Source: Dipteris shenzhenensis
Taxonomy: Eukaryota > Polypodiophyta > Polypodiopsida > Gleicheniales
Direction: 5' to 3' (one strand)
DNA: 64,000 nt
Assembly (NCBI GenBank): GCA_047967505.1
Contig: CM106540.1
In this document: positions 23,080 to 35,923 of the stretch, in pieces
Numbering within the stretch: the first letter of the stretch is position 1
Layout: each line of letters starts with the position of its first letter
Translations under genes and position numbers: made by a program
The notes under the pieces: model-generated
What the model saw: the letters and a program-made list of their open reading frames with translations, nothing else
The model's database searches: none
Told to the model about the DNA's origin: nothing

Positions 23080-24180
23080 GCTTCTTACAAGACTACAATG
23101 CATTCATGTGGTAGAACATGATGACGTACAAAAGCATTTGCACATTGATGATGGATGGTCTCCCAACTGGCTCTCCATACACTTGAATAGTGCCTCCATC
23201 TCCCTCGACTCGGACGCCTCCTTGTAAAGTCGGCTCCTATAATAGGCTCGTGCAATAGGCTCCGACAATCAACAAGATCCAAAGCATCCATCCATACAGG
23301 AGCTCCATGGCTCATGGGCTCCAAAGCTCATGGGCAACACGTCTACGACTCCCATGCTTCTACAATGATAGGCTTCTATAGTAAGCAGCCAACAGCCCGG
23401 GCAGCTCACAGCAATGCCTATGACTCACAACAATTGCTCCTCCACAAGGCACCGCCAACTAACAATCCTCCATCAAGTGACTCCGAGAGCCATCTACAAC
23501 CTCTCATCCGTACCCACATAACAAATGCACATGGCCAATCGGTCTCTTGTCATTGAAGGAAATGGAATCTTGGCAAGATGTCATCGCTGCAAGCATATTC
23601 CCACCTTATTATCACAAGGATGGCTGCCCTTGTGACACATGGTGACCTTATCTCCTTCACACAGTGCCATGTGGCATGTTATCACAACTACCATGTCAAT
23701 ACCAATCTAGTTATTCCACATCATCACGTGCCTCCACTACCATGTCAGCACCCTCGGGCCCTAGGCCACGTAAGCACAGACACCTCATCGCTTATCTTCT
23801 AGGTGGTAGTCGATTACCACATCAGTAACCGTATCATCCCAAGCCACATCAGTATTAACACGTAGTACCTTTTGCCATATCACCATGGTTACTATAACCC
23901 TAGTTAGGTCAACTTGACCCTGGGTTAGGTCAGTCAAAGTGCCACCTCACTTGTCCAGTCGGCATTGCCCCTTACAAGGCACACTCACCTCTATAAGCAC
24001 ACTGTGCACACAAGCGACACATCAACACACTGCACTGGCACACCTCTTGGTAGCAGGCACACCCTTGCATGTGACTCTGAGTGCCACATCATCACTTAGC
24101 ACATTTGCACCCTTTTTCCCCCTCCAGCTAGATGAAGCGGTATCTCTTGATTTAGGAGGAATTTGAGGGCGCTCCAAAAA
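23080..24180. repeat. C-rich repeat DNA, possible LTR or UTR
   Basis: The + strand is rich in C and CA, with recurring CCACATCA, ACCATGTCA and GCCACGT words. Plus-strand frames of 74-107 aa have compositions typical of non-coding repeat DNA. It abuts the truncated end of a gypsy integrase, so an LTR or untranslated region is likely. Borders are not resolved. Confidence 0.4.
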
Positions 24181-24182
24181 GA

Positions 24183-24742
24183 AAAAATGCATGATTTTTT
24201 GTGCTTTATGCGCTTATCACATCATACATGCACATTTTGGCACAAGTATCACACTTTTTAAAGCCTCAACAAGACAAGTCCACTTCTTTCACGCACATCA
24301 GCCTCTACATCGACGCATCTGACTCAACACAAAATGAACAAAGAAAATGAATTATTTGCTACTTTTTTCATCACTCGATGGTTGGTCTAGTTCTAGTTCA
24401 GAGTAGATTAGATCATCCATAGCGAAGAGAACTCCAAAGCAGCCAATCGAAGCCATGCCAAAAAATTCCTAAATAGCTCCTCTACAGTCCCAGTGCTCAC
24501 ATGCGGTGTCACATCATCACATTACCTAAAACCTGACGTTTCACAGTTCAATGAGCATACTTTAGAGTGTTCAGAGGAATTGACCAACATATGCACTTAT
24601 CACATCATACGCACATTTTAGCACAAGTATCACACTTTTTAAAGCCTCAGCAAGACAAGTCCACTTCTTTCACGCACATCAACCTCTACATTGACGCATC
24701 TGACCCAACACAAAATGAAGAAAGAAAATGAATAAGCCTTGT
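24183..24742. repeat. Separated direct repeat, about 150 bp, 411 bp apart
   Basis: Copies at about 24183-24340 and 24594-24742 share TATCACACTTTTTAAAGCCT and CTCAACACAAAATGAA-type words with a handful of differences. The 255-bp spacer between them is unrelated. Confidence 0.9.
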
Positions 24743-24866
24743 AATAGATTGGATTATATATTGCAATTCTATATGCACCAATAGTTCATATTCACTTGAT
24801 ACAGTCAGTGTTTGTAGTTGATTCAAACAGTGATTTCACAGACACTTTGAGTACATTTCTTGCATC
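24743..24866 (+). other. Leader preceding copia A gag
   Basis: A short AT-rich stretch before the gag ATG. TTGATACAGTCAG near 24797 is only vaguely like a primer binding site, so the LTR border cannot be placed. Confidence 0.35.
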
Positions 24867-27345
24867 ATGTCTACAACTAGTAAGCTCGATTTGGAGGCAT
24901 TTACTAAGCTAGAAAACTCCAATTACGGCACATGGAAATACCGAATGGAGACCATTCTTGTACTTTAAGACAAATGGGGGTATGTCAATGGGTCTACACC
25001 TAGACCATTGGATGACCCATGCAGTAGTAGCTCTACTCCACCTATTGTCACAGCACCAACAGTGGGGTCTCTAGCTACACCAACAGTTTCTGCACCTGTA
25101 GCAAATCTTGCCATTGCCTAAACATAGGTAGAATGGGACAAAAAAGACAAGAATTCATATCATATGGTCAAGTAGAATGTGCAAGTTGTCATGCTAGGAC
25201 ATCTCAACACAGTCAAGACATAAAAAAGAAGCATGGAATATGTTCGTAGCTCTCTACGAGTCCAAGAACACTTCCAGGATTCCCACACTCAGAAACCAAA
25301 TAAACCAGAGTTTCCACAACAGTAGTAGTAAAACTGCTCATGCTTAGGTACTCAGGATTAAGGATTACAGCAATCAACTCGTAGCAATAGGAGAGACCAT
25401 GAATCCAACAGAAATTGTTCAACTTATCCTGTATGGACAAGGAGAGGGATACGAGAATCTAGTACAGAGTATTGCCATCCAATAGTAAATTCTGACACTG
25501 AAAGAGCTTCAGTGTCAATTTTACTTGGTGAAGAACTCAGGACACAAGCCATTTACACATGCAAAGATCATTCCAATGATCAAGCATTCATAGCTCCAGA
25601 TAGAAGTAGAGGCAGAGGTAGATCATTCCAGCGAAGTGGTCATCATCAGCAACAAAGTCAGGGTCAAAGTCACAATTAGCATCAGCATCATCCTCAGCAA
25701 CATCAGCATCAGCTAAGAGGAAATCATTCCAATCAATGAATATTCCAAGGATGAGGAAATGCATCCACTAACATGTTAAACATTCAATGCAACTACTGTC
25801 ATAAGTTTGGACACTATGAAAGAGATTGTTGTAAGAAGTAGTATGACCAAGGCAATCAATCCAGCAGTAATTGAGGGAATTTCCATGGGAGAGAAAATCA
25901 TCGTGGTGGACATTCCAGTCACAGTCATTATGCCAATGAACCTGAGAAATGTTCCTTGCAAGCGAGGAAATGCAAAAGATTGATACAGTGTGTATCTTGA
26001 CATTGATTGCAATTCAAAAGAGGATTTCAGTTATCAAGTCGATGAAGCAGATCAAGATCCTTGGTACATCGACAACAATGCATCATCTCACATGACAAAG
26101 CATTAGGAATGGTTCACAGAGATGAAACCATTACAAGGTCATAAGAATGTCATCTACATGGTAGATAATACACCGAATCTAGTTCAAGGGAAAGGCATTG
26201 TCCCTATGAACAATTTCACTAGTACGAAAGGATTGGTGAAAGATGTACTCTATGTTTCAAAGTTCAACAAGAACCTCGTGTCAGTAGGTCAAATGATGGA
26301 GCACAACTATCAAATCATCTTCTACGAAGATGAATGCACTATCAAAGACAAATTTAGAGGATATCAACTAGTAGGAAAAGCAGTCAAGGAAGGACGCTTG
26401 TCTAGAATGCTAGCTGCATGCCATGTCAACTCAACCATAACAGATGCCACTATCCACAAAATGGCACAAGAGATATGGGCATGTCAATTTCAAAAGCTTG
26501 ATAGAGCTCAAAAATCAGAATATGGCAATTGGAAATCCAAAGCTTTAGTTTCTTCGAAAAGTTTGTGAAGCATGCTGCTTTGGTAAACAAAAGCAAACCA
26601 ACTTTGGTAGAAGCACCTCTTGAGCATGAGGTATTCTTAATTTGATACATACAGACGTATGGGGTTATGCCCAGACCCCTGGTTCACTTAACTACTTGAC
26701 TTTCATCGACGAGTATAGCAGATATTGTTCGATCTACTTTTTGAAAGAGAACATGGTAGAAAACCAAACAGGCATAAAGATCAAAGTCATGAGATCAGAC
26801 ACAAGAGGTGAATACATGCCTTCACCATTCATGAACTTTTGCAGAAGTCACAGCATTCGAAGACAATTCACATGTGCAGATACTCCTCAGCAGAATGCAA
26901 GAGCTAAAAGGAAGAATGGTACTTTAGGAGACATTGATAGATCAATGCTTAGTGAGAAGCATCTTCCGAATCAGTACTGGGCAGAAGCAATAGCCACTAC
27001 AAACTACTTGCTTAATCGACTTTCGACCAAACCGATTCAGGGTATGACACCTTATAAAGCATTCATTGGACACAAGCCACGCATTGGGCATCTCCGCATA
27101 TTTGGTTGCATAGCATATGCCAACATACATGATGACCATAGCAAAAAATTGGATGCGAAGTTATGTAAATGCATCATGTTGGCTATAGTGAAGACAGCAA
27201 AGCATACAAGTTGTATGATCCCTCAACCACCGCAAGGTCATTATCTCCAAAGATGTAATCTTTGATGATGAATGAGAATGGAAAATCTCAAATACACAAG
27301 AGATAGATGCACCGATTACTTGGTCATCTACAAAAAAGGGTGATG
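24867..27345 (+). pseudogene. Copia family A, copy 2: gag, protease and integrase
   Basis: The ATG at 24867 opens gag (MSTTSKLDLEAFTKLENSNY.TWKYRM). A Gln/His-rich tail follows (RGRGRSFQRSGHHQQQ), then a good CCHC zinc knuckle at 25785-25830 (CNYCHKFGHYERDC). The protease site at 26070 reads IDNNASSHMTK, so the catalytic DSG is now DNN. Open pieces are 26122-26568 (protease tail) and 26642-27265 (207 aa, the longest coding remnant), which is integrase from IHTDVWGY through RSDTRGEY and ARAKRKN to the GCIAYANIHDD region. The catalytic Glu is Lys, as in copy 1. The copy ends near 27345 without RT. Stops and frameshifts are numerous, many at expected Gln codons. Confidence 0.93.
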
Positions 27346-27375
27346 AAGAATGAGGAGCCGCCAAAGTGTCGCACT
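27346..27375. other. Junction of copia A copy 2 with purine-rich DNA
   Basis: The sequence changes from the copia linker to TGAGGAGCCGCCAAAGTG. The complement TTGGCGGCTCC resembles leader sequence next to primer sites of some plant gypsy elements. This is a weak hint that a gypsy fragment begins here. Confidence 0.3.
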
Positions 27376-29640
27376 TGGGAAAAAAGGGGGGAGGGCTTGG
27401 AAGAGTGCTTTTAAGCTAATTGAATTAGGAAGAATTGGGGGGTTGTATTTACGATTAGGAAAACAAAAATGCATTAGTGTAGCATCCAATAAAACTCAAC
27501 CTACTCTATCATAGGGTAAGGGTTAAAGTTTGGTAGAGTGAGAAGAAAAGTAATAAAAAATAAAGAGGATTTTAAAAATGAAAAGATATTTGAAAAGAAA
27601 AGGAAATGTTAGAAGAGAAAAAGTAATTGAAAATTAATAGAGAAACTAAAAAGAAATTAAGGATAGGAAATAAAGAGGAGAAAATAAAAGGAAGAAAAAA
27701 GGTTAAATTAGAGAAGATAATGGAGGATTTTAAAAGGGATTTTAATGAGGAAGGTAATTTTAAAAATCAAGGGGGGTGGTGGGAAGGGAAAATAGGAAAA
27801 AGTAAATGTAACGGGGGAAAAGTAAATGTAAAAGGGGGCAGGGGGATAGGGAAAAGTGAGGGAAAGGATAGGAAGAGTGTGTGTGTGTGTGTGCGTGTGT
27901 GTATGTGTGTGTGTGTGTGTGTGTGTGTAGAAGACATTACAACACCCCTTTCCATAGTGAAGAGAAGGCAATTTAAAGTAGTAATGAGAAATGTTTAATG
28001 TGACAAACTTTAAAATAAATAGAAATTCCACTATGAATGAAGCAGCATCACCAGAGGGTAAACATTTTTTTATGAAAAGGGAAAAGTGAGAAGTCGAGCT
28101 TTGATAAGTCATTGGCAGCATCATTTTTATTGAAGAGGGGAATCTGCCTACATACCACCATCCAATAAGGAAAACATGATAAGAACTAGTTTAAAACTTA
28201 GTACGGAAGACAAGTGTCATAAATACCCCTCCCTTGTTATCAGAACTTGACAACAAACTTGCAAAGCTTGATGTAAAATATTGAGAGTAGGTTAAATTGT
28301 CATAATATGAAATTAAGGGGAGGTTGTGGACTAAATGGAATAAACTTGGAAACATTAAAAGCAAAAGAATTTTGGAGCAAAACCCCAATTTTTGGTAACG
28401 GGATTATAATCACGTAAGCATAAACTTATGTTAGATCTTATAATACAAGAATTAACATTAAAATGGTGTTACAAGAAGCATAGTAAAATGAAGGTAATAG
28501 AGAGAAAATGAATAAGAAGAATTAATAACAAAGAACTAAATAAGGAGGAATGAAGGGGGGGGGAGGGGGTGGCAAGGGAAAGAGTAATAAAGGGAGGGAG
28601 AGGGAGAATTACTGAGAAAATAAAGACTTTAGCTTAAGGGGGAAAGATTAGAGAATGAGGGACATGAAAAGAAAAGAAAAGGGGAGAAGTAAAGTAAGAG
28701 GTTTAGAGAGGGGGGAAATGAAAGAGAAGAGGGGTTAGATAAACGAGAAAAGAAGGGGGGACATGAAAGGAAAGAGGAACATGTTTTTGCCTCCAAGTAA
28801 GTCAAATACTGGCATGTAAGTTATGAAACGGGGGACGATAGACAAGGAAAACTTCAAAATGTAAAGCTATAGAGACAAAGTGTGTGGGGGCATGCATCGG
28901 ACTCAGAGGTAAGGAGTATTGAGTCAATGCGACAATCGAGGAAGTGGCATGGTAGTCGAGGCCGACAGTAGTGAGCCAAAGGTAGCAAAGAGCATAGGAC
29001 TACGTAGTGTGGCCGGCGGTGGAATAAAGCAGGCGTGCACGACAAGAAAAGGAATATGGCTCATAGAGACTGTAAAGGGGGTAGCAGAAGTCATTGCAGG
29101 GGGCAGTACGGTTATAGGCACCGTGCTACAGTTGAGCGGGTGGCAAAGGTAACTACAGGGGGTTGTGGAGAGAGTAGCAGAGAGAGCATGCAGGAGGGCT
29201 AAAAAGCGAGGGGGGGTTGGAAGTGACTAATAGGAGATGGTTGGAGGAGAGGTAATTTATAGGCAAGGGAGTCTTTGAGTCGGGGAAGGGAGATGCAAGG
29301 CATATTGTGAGTCGAGAGAATGGAGAGACAAGGAAGAGAGATAGTCCCCGAGGGGGGTTGGTTTAGGAGGAGCTAGTGTAATTGTGAGAGGTTAGGTTAG
29401 GGGAATTTAAAAAGGGGGAAATTTTTTTAATAATAGAGAAAAGATTACGGCAAAAAATTGTGAGAAATTTGAAAAATTAGGTAGGAGGAGGGCGAAGTAG
29501 GGGGAGAGAGTTTAATGAGGGATAAAATAGGGAAATAAAAAAGGGGGGGTAAGGAGAATTTTAAGAGAGTAAGAAAAAATAGAAATCAAGAACTAAGGAA
29601 AATAATGAAAAATACCCCCAAAAGTTGGGCAATGGCTTGT
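27376..29640. repeat. Two-kilobase purine-rich strand
   Basis: The + strand is dominated by A and G through most of this segment, with many AAAGGGG and GGGGGAGGGG words. It includes a (GT)n tract at 27876-27928. No protein motif was found. It may derive from the untranslated region of an LTR element. Pyrimidine-rich 37640-38230 has the opposite strand bias. Confidence 0.7.
27876..27928. repeat. GT microsatellite
   Basis: A (GT)n run with two interruptions (GC, AT). The opposite strand gives poly-His/Thr frames that are not coding. Confidence 0.97.
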
Positions 29641-32600
29641 ATATGCACTAGGAGATTCACAAGAGTGTTTAAACCATAATAGGCTAAAAACCTAAAAACT
29701 TACTAGGAGAATCATAGTCTTTTATATGTGCCAGTAGTGCATTGTAGATATCTCACGGTACAAGCAAAATTTCAACCTAGATTTCTAGCAAAAGTTGTAA
29801 ATAAAACAATCAAGAACTAGTTGCTACTCCACAACTAATTTCTATAGTTGATGACTTGATTAGTACACAAATGATGTATATGCAAAAACAAGTAATAGAG
29901 AAGTCAAAAGCACATTGGGCTCACATGTACAAAAAGAAATCAAAGAGCTAGCTGTAAGATAAGAGAATGCACTAAAAATCACGATAGAGGGCTTACCTAT
30001 GGCATCGTATAAGATTAAAGAGATTTGATGAGACTTATGATGAATTCAGATAGTAACAATAGGCATTACTATGGGATAGAAAGGGAATAATTACTATTGA
30101 AAGAAAAACTTTAATAAAAAGTAATGTCATAACACCTGCATTACTCTAGATATAGGGATACTAAATACACACTCCTATAAGTGGGGAAAACAAATGTCTT
30201 TACTAAAAAAAATTGTAATTGTCACATATAAGCACAAAACTAGAAATGAAGAAGTAGATATTTAATTTAAGCACTAGCATTACTCCAAACATAAGACCCA
30301 GTACCTACCACCATCCATTATGAAACAATGAAATTTAGTCTTTGCTAGGAAGGCAGGTGACTAATGCCAAAGTATGTATGGCCTAAGAGAAGGAATATAA
30401 TATCTTGCATATCATGTGAAAGGAAATAAATAAAGGTCATTTTTTTCAAGATGGGAATATTTGTTTTGGATCTCAATTTTGGGTTTTGGATACATGAATT
30501 TTGGAATCACTAATCTCAATAACAAATTCTATATTCACTATTTGGAATTCTTATGCGCCATGTGAGGACACAATTCTGAGTTTTAGGTGCATCAGATTTT
30601 GGATTTCTAGGGCAATCCTTGGAAAAAGTCCAATTTTGATAGGCAATAGATACCCCTATTTTGGGTATCAAATGTAGGGGAAGTCCTTGAAAAATATAAC
30701 GTCCCGAAAAATTTCAAGCTACAATAGATCATAAATCTTTTGATGATCATAAAATTGATCAAGAAAGGAAACCAAGGTTTTAGCCCTTGATGGAAAATCA
30801 CACAAGCTTTATAATGAAAGCAAGGCATCCAACATAATGACAAATCCCCATAGCATATTAATGTAATAGTACAAATCCATTTGGAAAACTTTATATATTT
30901 ATTTATATTTATATATATGTATATATATATAATCAATGCACACACTCACATGCATAAGGAACGGCTAGAAATATCACTTGGCTAGGTCATCCTCAAGGGG
31001 ATTTGGCATGTGAGTAGATGTTGAAGAGGACCAACATCCAAACCGCTTAACTTTCCATTTCCTGATATTTGGAAATATTTTGATGAGACTATTAGAAATT
31101 TAGACAATAGTCAGAGTTCCAAGAGCAAACCCTCAGTATTTTTCATGTGCGATATACTAAAAAATAATTTCATATCAATAGTATAACCCAACATATTTAT
31201 ATAGTCCTACCGATTCCAATCCAATGTTTATTTAAGAGTAAGAGATACTAGACCAACACAAGAAACATTATGAATCCTTCTATAAGTCTCTATTGATATT
31301 ATTAGAAAATTTGGAAATCATACAAAGGTCCAAATACATACCCTTAGCTAACTTGCAAGTATTTTCTTAATATATTCATCCGACCCTATTGAATATTATC
31401 TAATTCTTCTCCAAGAGTGACACTAGACTAGTTGAACATGTTCACCAAAAGAAAGGAGTTTTATGAAGAAAAGAAAGGCTAAGGTGAATAGTAAAGAAGG
31501 AGTTTGTATGACATAGGGAATCTGAGAACAAGGGTGTCTCTTGATGGAATAACATATTATCCTCCAAATTTCATACAATAACATTTCTTAAACATTCATC
31601 TTTGTCATGCTACTCATACAAGGTTCATGTAATCAACATATTGTGCCCAAAGCTTTCCTTTGTTGTGATTTTCTCCAATCACACAAATAAGACATATACA
31701 CAACCATTTGCAAAATGTTTTTTTTAAGTTAATTCATGCAATGCTCAAGATCTCCAATGCTAATGTCACATGTCAAATTGTTTAATATGTCAATTAATTC
31801 CCTTATATTGCTTACTCTTTAGTTCTATGAGCTTTGATTGCTCAAATCAAAGATGCTAGTAATATAATGACATAAGACCTAGATTGGTAAAATGACAAAG
31901 GCTTTGAGAAATTTATTAATCCTAATGATAGTTCATGGAGAGTAAACTAGCATAACTTTAGCAATTATTGCACTGATAAGGGACAACTCTTGAACTGGCT
32001 CTATCACCAATTCAATTGCAAAATTTGGAGCGATAAAAATATGAGTGAGGTTATCATAAGAGCATTAAAGTTCTCCCCTCCCTTAAGTAGGATATGCTCA
32101 TCTTGAAAAAACTTCAATTTCCAAAATTATCTTCAAATTCTTTAAACTTAATAGCTTGGCTTTAAACTTCTCTTCAATCTATTTAGACTTCTCTAAGCAA
32201 TATGCAAGATATCTTTACAAAAGGCCTTTGTATTGATATGTTATTTTGAATTCAAGAAGTCTTTGGGATTAGAAATATTACAAAAATGTCAAGGGGGTTA
32301 GTAAAATGATAGTTTTATTTGTACTCTCATAGATTAGTTCACTCCCATTTTTATTTGTACCCCCATAGATAGGTTACTCCCATAGGTTGCTATAACCCTT
32401 TGGGATAAATCACTATATACACTAGCACTATTGACATATTTCCATGGATACTTCAAACATACCATAGATGAGGGAATCATAGGGACCTTTACATTGGTAT
32501 GATAATGTATAGTAGTTATATTGGTCTAAAATTTTAAGGGTTTTGTATAACTCAATTCCTCTTATGTTTTAGTTATTTTTGGTGTTATAGACATCTTTGA

Positions 32601-33470
32601 ATCTTGCTTCACCACTCTCTTGTACTCCCCTACACTTTCATCGCATGATAGGCATCAAAAAACATTTTCATACCCCCAAGCATTTGCAAAGAACTTCAAT
32701 TTTGTAGCTTGGTAGAAGAGAATTTTCACAAAATCCCCATGCAATGTAGCATTATATTGCTATGTCCTAAACCTTTTTGTGAGATAGCTAGTTAGAACTT
32801 TATATAGGCATCTTAGCATTGGAAATGGAATGACTATCATATGCAATTAACTTAAACGTTCAACTATCATAAATAGGATCTAAATGCCTACAAGTTTTTG
32901 GAGTACTATTTTGAATGAGTTGAGAGCATCTGAAAGACCACGAACCATTATGTGATTTTAAAGGCATCTTGATCTAAAAGAGTAATTTACTAACTACTTG
33001 TATCTAAAATCAAAGGTATTAATCAGCATGATTTTGATGGTACATGTTGGAGCAGGCATGCAAGGGTAAGCAAATATGCAAACTCATGTCATTAAAATTT
33101 GAAAGTAACCAAACATCTATGTTGTTTTTAAACCGTACTCTCACCTAACATTAGGAAAGAGCTCATTATAGGACTCTTGTGGCCACTTGAGAAATAGTTT
33201 CTTACTCTATTTTTTGCACAAAAATCATACTTTTATATTTGCAAACATAGGAAAAAATGAATGTCTCAATGCATAGTTGGTTGTCTTGTGTTGCTTCTAT
33301 ATTTAAGTGCAATAAACACAAATGGTACAAAACTTGGACTCTAAGCCTAAGTGGATGTGTACATTCGGATACAATAGAATACCAATAGGGTGAAATCTCG
33401 ATCACTATGAAGCAAATATTCTTTTAGATGCTTGATGGATTTCAAATCAAGATTAGGTAACAAGAAATAA
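29641..33470. other. AT-rich region without recognisable gene
   Basis: All frames are short and AT-driven. A small (TA)n stretch lies at 30893-30932. I found no retrotransposon motif or RNA gene. Confidence 0.5.
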
Positions 33471-33472
33471 AA

Positions 33473-33589
33473 ACCCAAGCTTTAAATACTTGCTTGTATC
33501 TTTTGTAGTGTGTGTTTGCAAATAAAATCCCAAGCTTTAAATACTTGCTTGTAGCCTCTATGGTGTATGTTTGCAATATCAATTTTTTA
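33473..33589. repeat. Tandem duplication, about 58 bp x 2
   Basis: CCCAAGCTTTAAATACTTGC begins each copy, and both end in GTGTATGTTTGCAA-like sequence. Confidence 0.9.
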
Positions 33590-33975
33590 AATTCTCATTG
33601 GATTTCATGGGGAATAACTTTATAGCCCTTCTAAGGGAGGGATGAGAAGAATTGCTTGGTTCCTTGTTAAGGCATTATAGCCATGAATATAAATATCCTT
33701 AGGTTTTAGACATGAAGTCCCAAGTTGAGTCCCTTCTTGAAAGATAGGTGGTAAAGGTATGGAAAAGAGAGTCCTTTGGGGCCTTAAAAAGTTGAAATAG
33801 CAGATTGACATATACCAGAAGTTGAAGAGAAGGGAATTAAGAGATGGCATTAAAGGGTCCACTAAAGTCATGCCTAAGCTCGCAATTGGAGTTACTAGTT
33901 TTTCCTTGGTAGAAAGAATTCTCATAGAAAGAGTATAGTAATGGAGTATCTCTTGACAAAGCTTAACACAAGAAG

Positions 33976-33978
<3 letters not shown>
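33590..33978. other. No gene seen
   Basis: No conserved motif on either strand. The long minus-strand frame here is extended only by the adjoining CT tract. Confidence 0.5.
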
Positions 33979-34043
<65 letters not shown>

Positions 34044-34216
34044 GACACACACACACACGTACATGTATGTGCATACGTACATCATAGATACATGCATACA
34101 TACATGCATATGCATATGCATACACACACACACACACACACACATATAGAGAGAGAGAGAGAGAGACACACACACACACACAAACACACATGCACACACG
34201 CACGCACACACACACC
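33979..34216. repeat. Compound microsatellite (CT)n, (AC)n, (GA)n
   Basis: (CT)31 spans 33979-34040, followed by (CA)n, an alternating ACGTACATGTATG tract, (AC)n at 34120-34144, (GA)n at 34148-34166 and (CA)n to 34216. Frames through it are repeat artefacts. Confidence 0.98.
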
Positions 34217-34865
34217 AAGAGTTGTTCCCACTACCCTATAGTTCGCCCCCTCTCCAACAAATTGATGAAAATCACTATTGCCTCCTCGATTGACATCGAG
34301 TTACAACACCCACCCAAGAAGGCCATAAAAAGTAATGAAGCACTTGAGGTCAAGTCCATTGCCTTAGCACAACTAGTCGTCTTGGCATTGAGTTACCACA
34401 ACCACATGAGGTGAACATACAAGTAATCCAAGAAAATCATTCACTTGAATGCAAGCTACTAGCACGAGATTGAGCTCCTAGAGTCTTGGCCCAATGGAAA
34501 ATGGAAATTTCGATTGGATGTATTGCAAAGAATATTTCAGTTGGATGTATTGCAAAGAATATTGATAAGACACTTGTAGGAGAGGAGGATTATGAGCATG
34601 CCACTAACCATCTAGCCATGCCACCACATAGGTGCTCCAAGCTAATCTTGGCCACCGCATGCAAATATGAGCGATCTAGCCACACATAGCTAATCCCTCA
34701 TGTACCACACATGTGCTACCATGTGACCTCAAGCTTATATATAGCTATGGGGACTCCCAATACATATACCTTTATATCCGAAGACCCTTTTTTACCATTG
34801 TCCCTTTACATGTCCATTATTGATATTGCTCTCTCTTTAATTCCAGAATTACCATTCTCGTAACA
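34217..34865. other. No gene seen; one short tandem duplication
   Basis: A 28-bp unit containing GGATGTATTGCAAAGAATAT is repeated twice at about 34512-34567. Nothing else was recognised. Confidence 0.55.
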
Positions 34866-34869
34866 TTAA

Positions 34870-35400
34870 CCCACCTTAATGATAGTTTTCATCCTCAAAA
34901 ATAAATTCTAGAAATCTTTTCTAAGTGTGTTAAGATTTTTCCAAGTAGAGTCTTCCTTGGGCTTGTCTTCCACATAACCAAACATTCACGTCTAAGGGAA
35001 TGCCTAATTCTTTTCTCTTAGGCATCCAAGATCCTCTTTGGTTAATGTGGCAAGGCAGGAGGCTGAAAGAGGTCTTGGAGTACCTCGATGTTAACAATAG
35101 TGTCATCGACACATAAAACCCTTTCAAGTCTACTCACATGGAAGATTGGATGTATCTTACTACCTTCTAGTAAGGCGAACATATAACCAATACTTACATA
35201 ATTCTTTTAGGTTCTACAAATGGACCGTAACACCTTGGTGATAGTTTAGGGACTACCTCAGAATTTTAAGGCCTCTGAATGTTCAAGGACCCTCAAATAC
35301 ACTTATAAATTTCTCAAAGGTAACTAGCTGACATAATGTCTAGCACGGTCCTATGATTGTATAACATTCTTATTCTTAATTTTTTGCATCTCCAGGAGAT
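34870..35400 (-). pseudogene. Chromovirus-type gypsy integrase tail with chromodomain
   Basis: On the minus strand shifting frames read KLSPRCYGPF, then GSKIHPIFHVSRLERVL. After about 20 residues the chromodomain pattern appears: ILDA.EKRIRHSLRRECLVMWKTSPR and TLLGKI (usual form RExRxRxRxxREYLVKWKxxPxEDxTWE). In this lineage the chromodomain guides integration to specific chromatin. All upstream domains are missing or unrecognisable. Several stops and at least two frameshifts make it a pseudogene. Confidence 0.78.
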
Positions 35401-35424
35401 TTAGGGAAAACCCTTCCCTTTCTA

Positions 35425-35570
35425 AATCAATGCTTCCTTGAGTCCAATGACCGTGAAGACTTAATGTTGAAAACAATATGTCCTGTCTCCATTTTTGAAT
35501 CAATTCTTCCTTGAGTCCAATGGCCATGAAGACTCAATAATGAAAATAATATATCCTCTTGTCATTTTAT
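35425..35570. repeat. Tandem duplication, about 73 bp x 2
   Basis: Both copies contain CTTCCTTGAGTCCAATG and GAAGACT, at 35425 and 35498. Confidence 0.9.
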
Positions 35571-35596
35571 AGTAACTCCCAACACAAGTGAGGATT

Positions 35597-35909
35597 TGTT
35601 GGGTTTAGTTTTACTATATTCGCACTCATAGTATGTCTTTGGAATGGAAATAACTTACTCAATCCATTTCAGAAGAACAGCCCCTGCATCTTCACTAATC
35701 ACTGTGTAGGCGTAGCTAGACTAGGGATTTTGTGGGGGATAAAGGTCACTGTGCCTTTACCCCAGTTATGTACAATACTCAAACACATATATAAATGAAT
35801 GAAAAAGAAGATTAGGGTGGTTCTGCACCCACCAAAACTTGTGTGGCTCTCTGTCTCCCTCTCTCTCTCTCTCCTTCTTCCGTTCTTGCTTCCGTTGAGA
35901 GCACTCTCA
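35597..35909 (+). repeat. 5' LTR of copia element G (313 bp)
   Basis: The segment starts TGTTGGGTTTAG and ends ACTCTCA, two bases before a primer binding site. It contains TATATAAA at 35788-35795 and a CT-rich 3' part, typical of plant copia LTRs. The start is inferred from the TGTTGGG motif because the partner LTR is not in the window. Confidence 0.8.
35788..35795 (+). promoter_or_regulatory. TATA box inside LTR of element G
   Basis: TATATAAA lies about 115 bp before the LTR end, a plausible promoter position for the element transcript. Confidence 0.6.
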
Positions 35910-35911
35910 AC

Positions 35912-35923
35912 TGGTATCAGAGC
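35912..35923 (+). other. Primer binding site of element G (tRNA-iMet)
   Basis: TGGTATCAGAGC on the + strand, identical to the site in copia B, follows the LTR end after a 2-nt spacer. Confidence 0.95.
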
